From: UBA1858 sp045105615 | GTDB lineage: Bacteria; Pseudomonadota; Gammaproteobacteria; UBA4575 | Assembly: GCA_045105615.1 (NCBI GenBank) | Contig: JBGCDS010000009.1 | Coordinates: 1-64,000 of the forward strand | DNA: 64,000 bases | Direction of reading: 5' to 3' | Part shown: positions 36,451 to 45,114 of the stretch, piece by piece | How the letters are laid out: every line of letters starts with the position of its first letter | How positions within the stretch are numbered: position 1 is the stretch's first letter | Notes under the pieces: model-generated | What the model was told of the DNA's origin: nothing | Database searches by the model: none | Seen by the model: the letters and a program-made list of their open reading frames with translations, nothing else | Position numbers and translations under genes: made by a program

Positions 36451-36528
36451 TTAATGCCAGCGTAAAAATACGCCAACACTAATGACAAGCACTAACAATG
36501 CAATAATTAGGTTGATGGTTATGGGCAT
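36451..36528 (-). CDS. Possible 25-residue membrane micro-protein
   Basis: In the 440-bp gap 36372-36811 the minus strand encodes MPITINLIIALLVLV followed by ISVGVFLRWH: one clean hydrophobic helix with a basic/aromatic end, an arrangement common in bacterial single-span micro-proteins. There is no good ribosome site, and an AT-rich gap can give such frames by chance. The rest of the gap shows only AT-rich sequence and no other feature I can name. Confidence 0.35.
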   Translation of the reverse strand: MPITINLIIALLVLVISVGVFLRWH

Positions 36529-36811
36529 AATGAATCGCTTTTATTATTATTGTTTTTCCTGCAACTTTATTTACTTTATGCGCTAATTTTTGTTAACGCA
36601 AGTAATCATCTATTATTTTTTTATTAGTTTTATCGTGTTTTTATGACGCTTTAATGGCAGTGATAATATTATAGTTATGATGTTGTATTTATTTTTAATA
36701 AAGCTATAAGTGACGTCAATTACTTTGTTTTATGTGTTGGAGTTTATCGCTAATAACATGCATAGTATTATTGCTTGCGTATGATGATATTTATAGCTGT
36801 TAAGGAATGAG

Positions 36812-37237
36812 ATGGGACGATTTGTGTCAGTGCATAAAGCTGCTACCTTAGTGGGAATACCAGCGCGTGATTTACAGTTAGAAATCGATGCTGGACAGTT
36901 ACCCTGTGTAAGAGGGATGGTGCATATTGATGACTTAACTGAATTACATCCTAATGTTAGCTCTGATGATGCAGATATGGTGAGATGGGTTAATAAAATT
37001 AAAGATAGCTCTCTCCAACATGCGACGGAAAAACTTCCTCATGAGTTAACAAAAAGTGAGTTGCGGCAAATGTTAACTAAAGCAAATAAGCAATTGTCTT
37101 ATCAGCGCGATAAAATAGAAGGTTATGAACATTTGATTCATGAACTTCGTTATAGCTTACAAATGTTGAAAGAGAAATCACAAGAACCTAACAAGATACA
37201 AAGCCTAATTGCTTGGCTGGATAAGAAATCACACTAA
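36812..37237 (+). CDS. Unknown protein, HTH-like head and coiled coil
   Basis: 141 residues. The first 50 (FVSVHKAATLVGIPARDLQL, then a short hairpin CVRGMVHIDDLTEL) resemble a MerR/excisionase-type helix-turn-helix with wing, suggesting DNA binding. Residues about 78-125 (KSELRQMLTKANKQLSYQRD and on) form a predicted coiled coil, probably for dimerisation. I do not recognise a named family. The ribosome site (AAGGA) lies 6-7 bases before the ATG, so the gene is real. It is convergent with hinT. Confidence 0.7.
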   Translation: MGRFVSVHKAATLVGIPARDLQLEIDAGQLPCVRGMVHIDDLTELHPNVSSDDADMVRWVNKIKDSSLQHATEKLPHELTKSELRQMLTKANKQLSYQRDKIEGYEHLIHELRYSLQMLKEKSQEPNKIQSLIAWLDKKSH

Positions 37238-37310
37238 AATTCTTGATTTTGGATGAGCGCGATGGTTTTCTCGTAGTATCGTTAGAGCTTCTAATTTTAT
37301 ATTACATAAT

Positions 37311-37658
37311 TTAACCGGGTGGCCAGTTTAAATCTCGTCCAGCAATAATATGTATGTGTAAGTGAAATACTGTTTGTCCTGCTGCTTCTCCATTGTTGAT
37401 AACAATTCTAAATGCATCTGCATAACCCTGTTGCTCGGCTATTAGTGGTGCGGTCAACATTAAATGACCTAGCAATAATTGCTCTTGTTTAGAGCCGTCA
37501 GAGAGTTTGCCAAGAACCTGCTTTGGAACTAGTAGAGCATGTAATGGGGCTTGCGGGTTAATGTCTCTGAATGCAATACACAGGTCATCTTCGTAGATGA
37601 TTTCAGCAGGGATTTCCCGATTAATGATTTTTGTAAAAAGAGTGTTTTTATTGTCCAT
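37311..37658 (-). CDS. HIT-family nucleotide-binding protein (HinT-like)
   Basis: A 115-residue histidine-triad hydrolase, probably a purine nucleoside phosphoramidase of the HinT type. It starts with TLFTKIINREIPAEIIYEDD and includes CIAFRDINPQAPLHALLVPK; the catalytic triad is HLHIHIIAG, preceded by INNGEAAGQTVFH. Full family length, cytosolic. It stands alone between unrelated genes. Confidence 0.93.
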   Translation of the reverse strand: MDNKNTLFTKIINREIPAEIIYEDDLCIAFRDINPQAPLHALLVPKQVLGKLSDGSKQEQLLLGHLMLTAPLIAEQQGYADAFRIVINNGEAAGQTVFHLHIHIIAGRDLNWPPG

Positions 37659-37753
37659 GCTTTATATCTTTTTCGCTAATAAGATATAAAGCATAGCAAT
37701 TCCTAGCTGCTACTGAATAGAACTTTTATGATATTTAACTAGGGGTAGTTGTA

Positions 37754-38272
37754 TTAATCAAGTTTGATTCTTAATGCGAAACCAAATGCATCGTCTTCTA
37801 CTTCACCGATTTCTGGAAGGTAATGTATTTTTAAAGTGTATCTATCTTTAGTGAAAAATAGATATGGAATTAATGCGGGTCTAGGTTCTTGACCGTCATC
37901 ATACCCGGTGATTAATCCACCAATTGCGCCTAAACCTACCCATTCTACATCGCCAAAAGTAAATTCTTTGCCTGCACCAGCATAGAAGCTATCTCTATAT
38001 AAACTGTTCCAAAAGTAACCACCTGCAATGAAGAAAGAATCATAATGATATTCTAAACCGATACCGCGATTAAATTGATTGTATTCACTCGCATTTCCAG
38101 GGTGGTATGACGCAAGATTAATCTGAACAGCGAAATTATCTAGTCTGCCGTCAAATAAGCCTTCTTGTTTGGTTTTGTATTGATCTTTTTCTTTGGCTAC
38201 GTAGATATCATCATCAGCGAATAACGATGTGGTTGTGAGTAACAATAGAGAGACTAATGCATGACGTAGCAT
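37754..38272 (-). CDS. Probable small outer-membrane beta-barrel protein
   Basis: 172 residues with a cleavable signal peptide (LLLLTTTSLFA|DDD) and a body made of alternating amphipathic beta strands rich in Gly, Tyr and Phe (GIGLEYHYDSFFIAGGYF, GLGAIGGLITGYDDG, YTLKIHYLPEIGEV). It ends with FGFALRIKLD, a beta-signal-like last strand. The layout suggests an 8-stranded barrel, something like PagP or OmpW in size. I cannot assign a family. Confidence 0.6.
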   Translation of the reverse strand: MLRHALVSLLLLTTTSLFADDDIYVAKEKDQYKTKQEGLFDGRLDNFAVQINLASYHPGNASEYNQFNRGIGLEYHYDSFFIAGGYFWNSLYRDSFYAGAGKEFTFGDVEWVGLGAIGGLITGYDDGQEPRPALIPYLFFTKDRYTLKIHYLPEIGEVEDDAFGFALRIKLD

Positions 38273-38541
38273 GATTGGGTAATCCTTTTTTGGTTATATG
38301 GCTGACTTTAGTGAAGATGTATAAATTGTGTATGTATTTGTACATAAATCTTAATGAAATTAAATTTAACTCCGATGACTGGTGTGGGAATTAAGACAAA
38401 TTCATTGGCCAGAATATTGGCATTATTTTAAACAATTTAGTGAGTTAGTAGTATTGCTATGAGCGGTGACTTTGAGACTTAAAGAAGCATTTTGTTTGTT
38501 TTTTGTCCAACTCTAATGGTAAGAAGCTCAACTGTTAGGCC

Positions 38542-38745
38542 TTAGAGAACATGTGAATTGAGTTTAATCAGCTTTTCTTTTAACGCGATGCGTAATCTTT
38601 CTTGATAAGTATCTTTAAAAGAAGGAATTTGAGTAATAGTATTTACTGCCCAATCAACGCCACCTATCGAAACTAAATCTGAAACGATTTTTGTTGTTTC
38701 ACGTTCAATTCTTGCTTGTTCAAAGTTTGTATATACTGTGCCCAT
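38542..38745 (-). CDS. Small unknown protein
   Basis: 67 residues from the ATG at 38745 (the frame is open to 38802, but the extra 19 residues look non-coding). The sequence is charged and helical (FEQARIERETTKIVSDLVSI, then YQERLRIALKEKLIKL), without a signal peptide or known motif. It is divergent from the RuBisCO-like gene, with about 146 bp between starts. Confidence 0.5.
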   Translation of the reverse strand: MGTVYTNFEQARIERETTKIVSDLVSIGGVDWAVNTITQIPSFKDTYQERLRIALKEKLIKLNSHVL

Positions 38746-38891
38746 ATATAGAATCCAAGTGTTAGTGCGGTTACTTATAGTTATCGGTAGAACTGAATAC
38801 ACTATTAGGCTGATCTATTCGTTTAGTCGTTATTTTTTACCATTGATCGTGTTAGCTAGTGGATATTTAAAGAGATTAAGGAAATTTTCTA

Positions 38892-40463
38892 ATGTCAGAC
38901 ATAGTCGTTAAATATCGGGTCATTTCAGATAAAGATGGGGTATCTGATCTCGCAAGAAAAATTGCAATTGAACAGAGCGTTGAAACGCCAGAATCAATAA
39001 TTACACCTGAAATAGAAGAAAGATTCGTTGGTAGAGTGATTGAAATTAATCGAGTTGAGAATCAAACTGATCAATATACGGTTGCATTAAGTTATCCTGA
39101 AGAAATATTAAGTCAACAATACAATCAACTTGTCAATTTGTGCTTTGGTAATGTCTCGATGTACAAGAATGTTAAGTGCATTGATATTGATTTGCCTAAT
39201 AAGCTACTTTCATATTTTTCTGGTCCTAGATTTGGCATTGATGGGATACGGGAGTGCTTGGGTGTTCATGGAAGACCGTTACTAGCAACAGCATTAAAAC
39301 CACGTGGTTATAGCAATGAGAAATTTGCAAATCTTGCCTATGAATTTGCTTTAGGCGGTGGTGATATTATTAAAGATGATCAAAACTTAATTGGCGACTT
39401 TGAAGAATTTAAACGCAGAGTCACTCTATGCTTGAATGCAGTTAAAAAAGCAGAAAATAAAACAGGTAAGCGCTGTGTTTATTTTCCATTTATATCTGCT
39501 CCTTATGAGCATATTGAAATGTATTTTGAATGGGTGAAGCGGCAAGGTGTGCAGGGTGTATTGTTAGCGCCATTGATTATTGGGCTTGATACAGCTAGAG
39601 GGCTTGCTGCTAAATATGATTTGATTTATATGGCACATCCTTCATTTACCGGCAGTTATTGTGTCGCGCCTAATGATGGTATGAGCTATCACTTGTTGTA
39701 TGGACTTTTGTTCAGATTAGCGGGTGTTGATATTTCAGTATTCCCAAATACGGGTGGTAGATTTCAGTTTGGAGAACAAGACTGTAAAAAAATAGCAGAT
39801 GAGCTACGTCGACCATTAGCAAATATAAAGTCAGCTTTTCCCTGTCCAGCTGGGGGCATGCAATATGCACATTTAAACGAAATGTGTCGCTGGTATCAGC
39901 AGGATTCAGTATTTCTTCTTGGAGGTTCCTTGCTCGAGCACTCTGAAAAGCTGTCAGAATCGACATTAGCATTCAAATCTAAAATACAGGAAGAATTTTC
40001 TGAAACACTGACAAAACCAAAAGAAATGAATGAAATTTCATCCTGTGAATATCCGTCATCAAAAATAGATCCAATATTGGAATTTATGGAATTTGATGAT
40101 TTTAATTGGATGGGCAGAGAGAGTATTAAATATAAAGATGGTGACAATGCTTCATTTGATGCAGTGCGCCGTGTTGAGTTGATTGGAAAAAATGGTGAAG
40201 CATCAGCATTTGATCTGCGTTATTTCGAAGTAGCCCAGGGTGGTTTTTCCAGTAAAGAGATGCATCAACATACACATGTAATTATCGTGGCGCGTGGGGA
40301 AGGTGAGATTATTGTTGACGATAAGAAGTATGTAGCAAAGAAAAATGATGTTCTATATATAAAACCAATGACAATTCATCAATTGATGAACCCGAACAGT
40401 GAACAATTTGGGTTTTACTGCATTGTAGATAGAGATCGAGATAAACCAATAACGGTCGATTAG
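38892..40463 (+). CDS. RuBisCO-like protein (form IV) fused to a C-terminal cupin
   Basis: 523 residues in two parts. Residues 1 to about 400 are a RuBisCO-like protein: LATALKPRGYS (Lys136, equivalent of RuBisCO Lys175), GGGDIIKDDQNL (Lys161 and Asp163 kept, Glu204 replaced by Gln164), MAHPSFTG, CPAGG (318-322) and LLGGSLLEH. Loop 6 lacks Lys334 (FPNTGGRFQFG), so CO2 fixation is excluded. Residues about 415-523 are a cupin with metal ligands in MHQHTHV (His458, His460, His462) and PMTIHQLMN (His496). In Rhodospirillum rubrum a separate RLP isomerase and a separate cupin methylsulfurylase act in sequence in methylthioadenosine-to-isoprenoid salvage; a fusion could do both steps (inference). 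No mtn genes are adjacent, so other sugar-phosphate chemistry is possible. Confidence 0.85.
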   Translation: MSDIVVKYRVISDKDGVSDLARKIAIEQSVETPESIITPEIEERFVGRVIEINRVENQTDQYTVALSYPEEILSQQYNQLVNLCFGNVSMYKNVKCIDIDLPNKLLSYFSGPRFGIDGIRECLGVHGRPLLATALKPRGYSNEKFANLAYEFALGGGDIIKDDQNLIGDFEEFKRRVTLCLNAVKKAENKTGKRCVYFPFISAPYEHIEMYFEWVKRQGVQGVLLAPLIIGLDTARGLAAKYDLIYMAHPSFTGSYCVAPNDGMSYHLLYGLLFRLAGVDISVFPNTGGRFQFGEQDCKKIADELRRPLANIKSAFPCPAGGMQYAHLNEMCRWYQQDSVFLLGGSLLEHSEKLSESTLAFKSKIQEEFSETLTKPKEMNEISSCEYPSSKIDPILEFMEFDDFNWMGRESIKYKDGDNASFDAVRRVELIGKNGEASAFDLRYFEVAQGGFSSKEMHQHTHVIIVARGEGEIIVDDKKYVAKKNDVLYIKPMTIHQLMNPNSEQFGFYCIVDRDRDKPITVD

Positions 40464-40855
40464 CTTGCAGTGCTTATAACGAGTATGTATTGACCACTAC
40501 GTGATGCATTAATGCCATTGATGATGGTGTCACCAAGAAAGCTATACCCTAAAACAGAATGTGTGCTGACTATTTCGTTGTTATCAATGATGTGAGCTGT
40601 GTGTGAGCTATTTATGTATTCATAAGATAATTGTGCGTCAATTTCTAATTCAGTGCCATTGCAGTGAATATCACAGGGTAGAGCTGGAGAGGTATTGCCT
40701 GCGCGGTCTAGTAGTACAACGCTATATGACATGTCGAAATTACTTTGATTAATATGAAAGTTTGTAAAATATAATTGAAATAATAACTGCGCACTTTGAC
40801 CGCTGTCAAAAAAATATCTAAAAAGTTTAGTTTTGATACTATTATTTTTCAACAC
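40460..40855 (-). CDS. Unknown protein convergent with the RLP-cupin gene
   Basis: 131 residues from a GTG at 40855, or 90 from the ATG at 40732. The later part (SYSVVLLDRAGNTSPALPCD, then short alternating strands) looks like a small beta-sandwich; there is no signal peptide or known motif. Its stop overlaps the RLP-cupin stop by 4 bp. It may be a real small gene, but its composition is ambiguous. Confidence 0.4.
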   Translation of the reverse strand: MLKNNSIKTKLFRYFFDSGQSAQLLFQLYFTNFHINQSNFDMSYSVVLLDRAGNTSPALPCDIHCNGTELEIDAQLSYEYINSSHTAHIIDNNEIVSTHSVLGYSFLGDTIINGINASRSGQYILVISTAS

Positions 40856-40918
40856 ATAATTTTAAAAATTAATTCGCTTAATGTTTTAGTTTGGAATAAA
40901 CAATTATATTGCAATAGG

Positions 40919-41371
40919 TTACTTAAGATTTGGGTAACTTAGTAAAAGCATATTTTGAATGCTAGCCCAATTGCTAAAATATACTTCAGCTAAGCATGGG
41001 CGCTCATTTTTTATGATTTTTTTAGAAAGGTTGTTATCTGGAGGTGATTGATTTGTTATTCGCTCATATCCAGTCTTATTCGATTTGTAACTACTGTTAT
41101 CGCTAAGATCACATTCCTCCAGAGATATTTTGTGCCACGTGTATGCAATTGAAGTAAAGGCATCCTTGTTATTTTTTTGCATGCTAGAGAAGCTGTCTGA
41201 GTAATTAATTTCTATCGCCATGTTGGTTGCAACGTAGCGATAAGTTAATTCAAATTCTAGATTAATATTTTCAGCAATCTGTTGATCGTGGTTATTGCTG
41301 CATGAACTTATTGCTAAATAAGAGAAAAATAAAGCACCAATAAACATTTTTTGGCTTTGCATGTTAGTCAT
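40919..41371 (-). CDS. Unknown lipoprotein
   Basis: 150 residues with a type-II signal peptide: FIGALFFSYLAISSC, lipobox LAISSC with the Cys near residue 24, followed by SNN, so outer-membrane sorting is likely. The mature part is polar with two further cysteines (LEECDL, NERPCLAEV) and no known domain. It is followed on the minus strand by the 40460 ORF after 63 bp, so the two may be co-transcribed. Confidence 0.6.
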   Translation of the reverse strand: MTNMQSQKMFIGALFFSYLAISSCSNNHDQQIAENINLEFELTYRYVATNMAIEINYSDSFSSMQKNNKDAFTSIAYTWHKISLEECDLSDNSSYKSNKTGYERITNQSPPDNNLSKKIIKNERPCLAEVYFSNWASIQNMLLLSYPNLK

Positions 41372-41480
41372 ATTTTAAATATTTTGCTTGGGCTGCTGAT
41401 AGCTTAAAAGCCTACATTTGTATGGAATTATAGACCAGTTATTAGGCATTCCTTCTTCACCTGAAAAACTTACATATTTA

Positions 41481-41658
41481 TCCTCCCTTTCGGAGGGAAA
41501 TATTGACCGCTTGTCGCGGATCAAAATCAGAACCAGCTCACAGAGTTATACATACACCCACACCAGAAGGTGTGATCAGGAGTTTACGTTCCTGATATGT
41601 AAATCAGTCCATGGATGTGGCTGGAGGGGAACGTCTTAGAGTTTAATTATAAGACGTT
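41481..41658 (+). ncRNA. Candidate structured leader RNA of the haem/LamG/Tat operon
   Basis: A string of helices sits just before the operon. (1) CCTCC/GGAGG, 41482-41496. (2) TTGACCGC/GCGG-A-TCAA, 41503-41524, with one bulged A. (3) A three-way junction: TACAT 41549-41553 pairs with ATGTA 41597-41601 and encloses CACACC-AGAA-GGTGTG (41559-41574) and ATCAGGA/TCCTGAT (41575-41596), stacked with no spacer. (4) CCAGC 41533-41537 can pair with GCTGG 41620-41624, closing around the junction, or CAGTCCA can fold locally onto TGGCTG. (5) AACGTCTTA/TAAGACGTT, 41630-41658. The last helix ends 33 bases before the first ATG. It matches no riboswitch class I remember. The 73-codon frame crossing it has no protein-like character. 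Confidence 0.55.
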
Positions 41659-41691
41659 AAAAATATAAAGTAACGCTGAAAAGGTGCCACT

Positions 41692-42870
41692 ATGCGCTCA
41701 CGCAATAAACTTGCATATAGTTTAGTTATTACGTTGATGTCAGTTATGTTTACGATCTCTGCAGCACATGCAGGACCACGTGAACAGGCGAAAAGGATGC
41801 ATGACCGATTGGTGGGGGTTCCACCATCATCTGCAGTTCTCGATTCGATGACAACAAAGATTCAAAATGGAGATACTGTTGGAGCCGCTTATGAAGCGAT
41901 GGAAAATCCAGCTTTTTATAATACGACTTTAAAAGACTTTTCTACTCCGTGGACGAATCGTGAAGGCTCAGTATATTCAGACTTGAATGATTTCTCTGCC
42001 ACAGTCATAGGTATGATTCGTGATGAGGTTCCATTCACAGAAGTGTTATCGGGAAATATTGTTTATGTGGGTTCAGCGGATGCTTCTAATAATGTCGCTT
42101 ATTCGCAAACTGATAATGAACATTACGAGGAATTACAACAGCGTAATGTGAACCTGGGTGATCCGAATAATCTAGTTCAAACACAACAGACATCTCTACC
42201 AGGAAATATATTACCAGCATCTGCAACGGCAGGAGTAATGACTACACGTGGATTTGCTGAGTCATTTTTGGTCGCTGGGACTAATCGTGCCGCAGTTAGA
42301 AACGCTATGTTTAATTTCTTATGCGAAGACCAAGAAGACTTACGTGACATTACTGCACGTCCAGATTTTATTCGTCAAGATGTGACGCGTTCACCGGGGG
42401 GAGACAGTAAGATTTTCTTAACCGATTGTTTAACTTGCCACGCGGGCCTTGATGGTCTTGCAGGCGCATTTGCTTATTATGACTTTGATGAAGAGAACTT
42501 GCAGATTGCTTATACAGCGGGTGCAGTTCAGCCTAAATACCTGCGTGATGCTGGAGTATTTCGCTTTGGCCATGAAACACAAAATGATGGTTGGGTTAAC
42601 TATTGGCGTAATGGTCCAAATGCTTACATAGGTTGGAATGGTCCGGCAGGTTCGGGTCTTGGAGCTAAATCATTAGGTGTTGAGCTTGCATCAACGCGTC
42701 AATTTGCTGTGTGTCAATCTAAGAAAGCATTCGAGAAAGTTTGTTATCGACCACCTAATGGTGAAGCTGATCATACATTGGTCGACAATGTTGCAACTGT
42801 ATTCCAAAACAATAATTACAGCATGAAGCGAGTATTCGCTGAAACTGCTGCTTATTGTATGGGTAACTAA
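41692..42870 (+). CDS. Exported single-haem c-type cytochrome-like protein
   Basis: 392 residues with a Sec signal peptide (cleavage after ISAAHA, residue 27) and one haem-attachment motif CLTCH (residues 246-250) in SKIFLTDCLTCHAGLDGLAG. Upstream of it, TNRAAVRNAMFNFLCEDQED resembles segments of large bacterial proteins of the planctomycete-type cytochrome group, but I cannot name a family. Further cysteines (211, and near the C-terminus) may form disulfides. It is the first gene of a three-gene operon with a good ribosome site (AAGGTG) and a structured leader. Probably a periplasmic or surface electron-transfer protein. Confidence 0.75.
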   Translation: MRSRNKLAYSLVITLMSVMFTISAAHAGPREQAKRMHDRLVGVPPSSAVLDSMTTKIQNGDTVGAAYEAMENPAFYNTTLKDFSTPWTNREGSVYSDLNDFSATVIGMIRDEVPFTEVLSGNIVYVGSADASNNVAYSQTDNEHYEELQQRNVNLGDPNNLVQTQQTSLPGNILPASATAGVMTTRGFAESFLVAGTNRAAVRNAMFNFLCEDQEDLRDITARPDFIRQDVTRSPGGDSKIFLTDCLTCHAGLDGLAGAFAYYDFDEENLQIAYTAGAVQPKYLRDAGVFRFGHETQNDGWVNYWRNGPNAYIGWNGPAGSGLGAKSLGVELASTRQFAVCQSKKAFEKVCYRPPNGEADHTLVDNVATVFQNNNYSMKRVFAETAAYCMGN

Positions 42871-42894
42871 GCGATGCTACCGAGGAGAATAGTA

Positions 42895-45093
42895 ATGACT
42901 CAGGAAAATTTAATTGTATCGCGGAATATGGACATCCGACGAATTCGTAAATCGCTACAATGGATTGGCATCATTTTGGTAATGATTGCTTTGACAGCTT
43001 GTGGCGGTGGTAGTGGAGGAGGCACTTCAGAAGAAGATGCTTCGCCAAATACATCAGGAAATGGCGGTGGTACTGTGGTTAATACACCGCCACCAGCAGT
43101 GCCGCCAGTAGCGCCACCAGCGCCACCTGCGCCGGCACCAACTATGCCGCCTGTTAATGACCAACAGTTATTTGCAGCGAATGTTTATCCGCTAATGACA
43201 TCAAATAGCTGTGTACAGTGTCATAGTGACCCTACACCATTGGGACTTCCATCAATTTTGCCATACATGGCTGATGAGACGGTTGAAACTGCTTATAACG
43301 AGGTAGTGAATAACCAAAAAGTTAGTTTCTCTAATCCTGCTAATTCACGCCTAGTTGATAAGCCTAGAGCAACTAATCACAACTGCGGTGGAGCAGTTGC
43401 ATGTGAAGAATTTGCTACAGCAATGCAAGCAGCTATTCAAACATGGGCTGATGCACGAAGTGCTGCAAATCCTCCAGTTAACAATCTTCCACGTGTAGCG
43501 AGTGCTATGGCTAGCTTTGCTGATGGTCAAGATGGTGGAGCTGCAAGGGTTGATGCAAACGTTATTGCAAAATATGACTTTTCTGAAGGCGCTGGGGATA
43601 TCGTTAGAGATTCTAGCGGAGTTGGTACCCCCATGGATCTACTCATTGAAGGTGATATGCAATGGGTTGAAGGCGGTGGACTGCGTAATATTGATGGAAA
43701 AGCTAAAGCTGCTATGGCGGATAGCGCAAAGATGTTCAATATGATCTCACAAGATCAAGATGAATTTACTATTGAGGCATGGGTCATTCCTGACGCGGAA
43801 GATCAAGACGTTGGTGGGATTTCTGTGATAGCAGGTTATCAACGTAACGATGCGTCAATTGGTAATAATAACTTTATCTTTGGTCAGGTAAATACTAATT
43901 TCGAACTTCGTACTAGAAGTGAAACAACCGGTAATAATGGGTTGCCTGCATTAACTGCGAATGGAAATACTGTTCGTACTGACTTAATGCATGTTGTATT
44001 TACTATTGATGCAACTTCAGGGCGTAAAGTCTATGTTGATGGTCAATTTGTTGGTGACATGGATGGCGCACCATTAGGTCAACTAGACTGGGATGCAGCA
44101 TTTGGATTTGTACTTGGTAATGAATACGAAGATCAAAGTGGGAATTTATGGTTAGGCACATTTAAGATGGTAGCTATCCATAATCGCGCATTGACAGATG
44201 TACAGGTTCAACAAAACTTTGATGCTGGCTTAGGTAACTTTGTTACACTTGCATTTGACGTTAGTAACATCATTGGTGCACCTGCATCAGTACAACTGCA
44301 AGCTACTGATATGGATGACAATGCATATTTATTTGCATCTCCAAGACTCATTACTGATGTGTCAGGAGTGCAAGTTCAAAACATTAGAGTGGCTGTTAAT
44401 AACAATATTCCAGTCGCTACTCAAGCATTCCGTTCAGTGAACATGATGGTGACTGAAAGTGGCCAAGAGTTGTCACCATTAGGTGCAGTGATTCCTAAAG
44501 ACTTAGGTCTTGATTTGGATATGTTCCATCTGGAGTTTGAGATGTTAGGTTCCCAAGTAGGATCAGGCGACTCTTATATTCCTCCATTGGAACCAGGTAT
44601 CGCTGACTTTGGTGTTTTGCCTGAGTTTGGGGTGCGTTCATTCTCAAGTGTGAATGACACTATGTCAGTATTGACTACTATTCCAGTAACTCAAAATACT
44701 GTACGAAATCGTTACGAAGAATTAAGGGATTCATTACCTGCAACAGCAGATATTCTAGCCTTTAATTCAGCATCACAGATTGCAATTCAGCGATTAGCAG
44801 TGACTTACTGTGATCGCGTTAGAAGGTCTAATAATGCATGTAATGTGGTATTTGGTAATAGTTGTAACAATATTGCTAATGCTGCTGATAAACAAAATCG
44901 AGTCAATGCACTATTCGATAGATTTGTCGGTGACTTGGAGAATCAACCTGACCGTGCAGAAGCTACTGCCGCAGTAAATAGTCTTATGGACGATTTAGGC
45001 TGCGCTAATGGCTGCACAAATGCTACTAAAGATATTGCTCTGCAAGCGAGTTGTGCAGCAGTACTTTCTAGTGGCGCCATGACAATTAACTGA
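42895..45093 (+). CDS. Lipoprotein with CxxCH haem site and LamG-like domain
   Basis: 732 residues. I chose the ATG at 42895 because GAGGAGA lies seven bases upstream; the frame is open from 42874. An unusually long n-region precedes the lipobox ALTAC (Cys about 36), followed by Gly/Ser- and Pro/Ala-rich linkers. A CxxCH motif (SNSCVQCHSD, residues 106-110) lies in a short cytochrome-like domain that ends near HNCGGAVACEEF. Residues about 210-440 form a LamG/concanavalin-like sandwich (FTIEAWVIPDAEDQD, HVVFTIDATSGRKVYVDGQF, LGNEYEDQSGN). The last 270 residues are unknown. It lies 24 bp after the cytochrome-like gene. Likely surface-exposed and possibly carbohydrate-binding. Confidence 0.78.
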   Translation: MTQENLIVSRNMDIRRIRKSLQWIGIILVMIALTACGGGSGGGTSEEDASPNTSGNGGGTVVNTPPPAVPPVAPPAPPAPAPTMPPVNDQQLFAANVYPLMTSNSCVQCHSDPTPLGLPSILPYMADETVETAYNEVVNNQKVSFSNPANSRLVDKPRATNHNCGGAVACEEFATAMQAAIQTWADARSAANPPVNNLPRVASAMASFADGQDGGAARVDANVIAKYDFSEGAGDIVRDSSGVGTPMDLLIEGDMQWVEGGGLRNIDGKAKAAMADSAKMFNMISQDQDEFTIEAWVIPDAEDQDVGGISVIAGYQRNDASIGNNNFIFGQVNTNFELRTRSETTGNNGLPALTANGNTVRTDLMHVVFTIDATSGRKVYVDGQFVGDMDGAPLGQLDWDAAFGFVLGNEYEDQSGNLWLGTFKMVAIHNRALTDVQVQQNFDAGLGNFVTLAFDVSNIIGAPASVQLQATDMDDNAYLFASPRLITDVSGVQVQNIRVAVNNNIPVATQAFRSVNMMVTESGQELSPLGAVIPKDLGLDLDMFHLEFEMLGSQVGSGDSYIPPLEPGIADFGVLPEFGVRSFSSVNDTMSVLTTIPVTQNTVRNRYEELRDSLPATADILAFNSASQIAIQRLAVTYCDRVRRSNNACNVVFGNSCNNIANAADKQNRVNALFDRFVGDLENQPDRAEATAAVNSLMDDLGCANGCTNATKDIALQASCAAVLSSGAMTIN

Positions 45094-45114
45094 TCTATAA
45101 GCGAGGATATAACG

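Noticed and set aside
38892..40463. True CO2-fixing RuBisCO
   Set aside because: The loop-6 lysine and the carbamate-site glutamate are missing, so it is a form IV RuBisCO-like protein.
41418..41639. 73-codon plus-strand frame before the haem operon
   Set aside because: It lies across strong RNA helices and has no ribosome site or protein-like composition; the leader-RNA reading explains the region better.
41630..41658. Rho-independent terminator in the leader
   Set aside because: The stem is strong, but A bases, not T, follow it on the plus strand.
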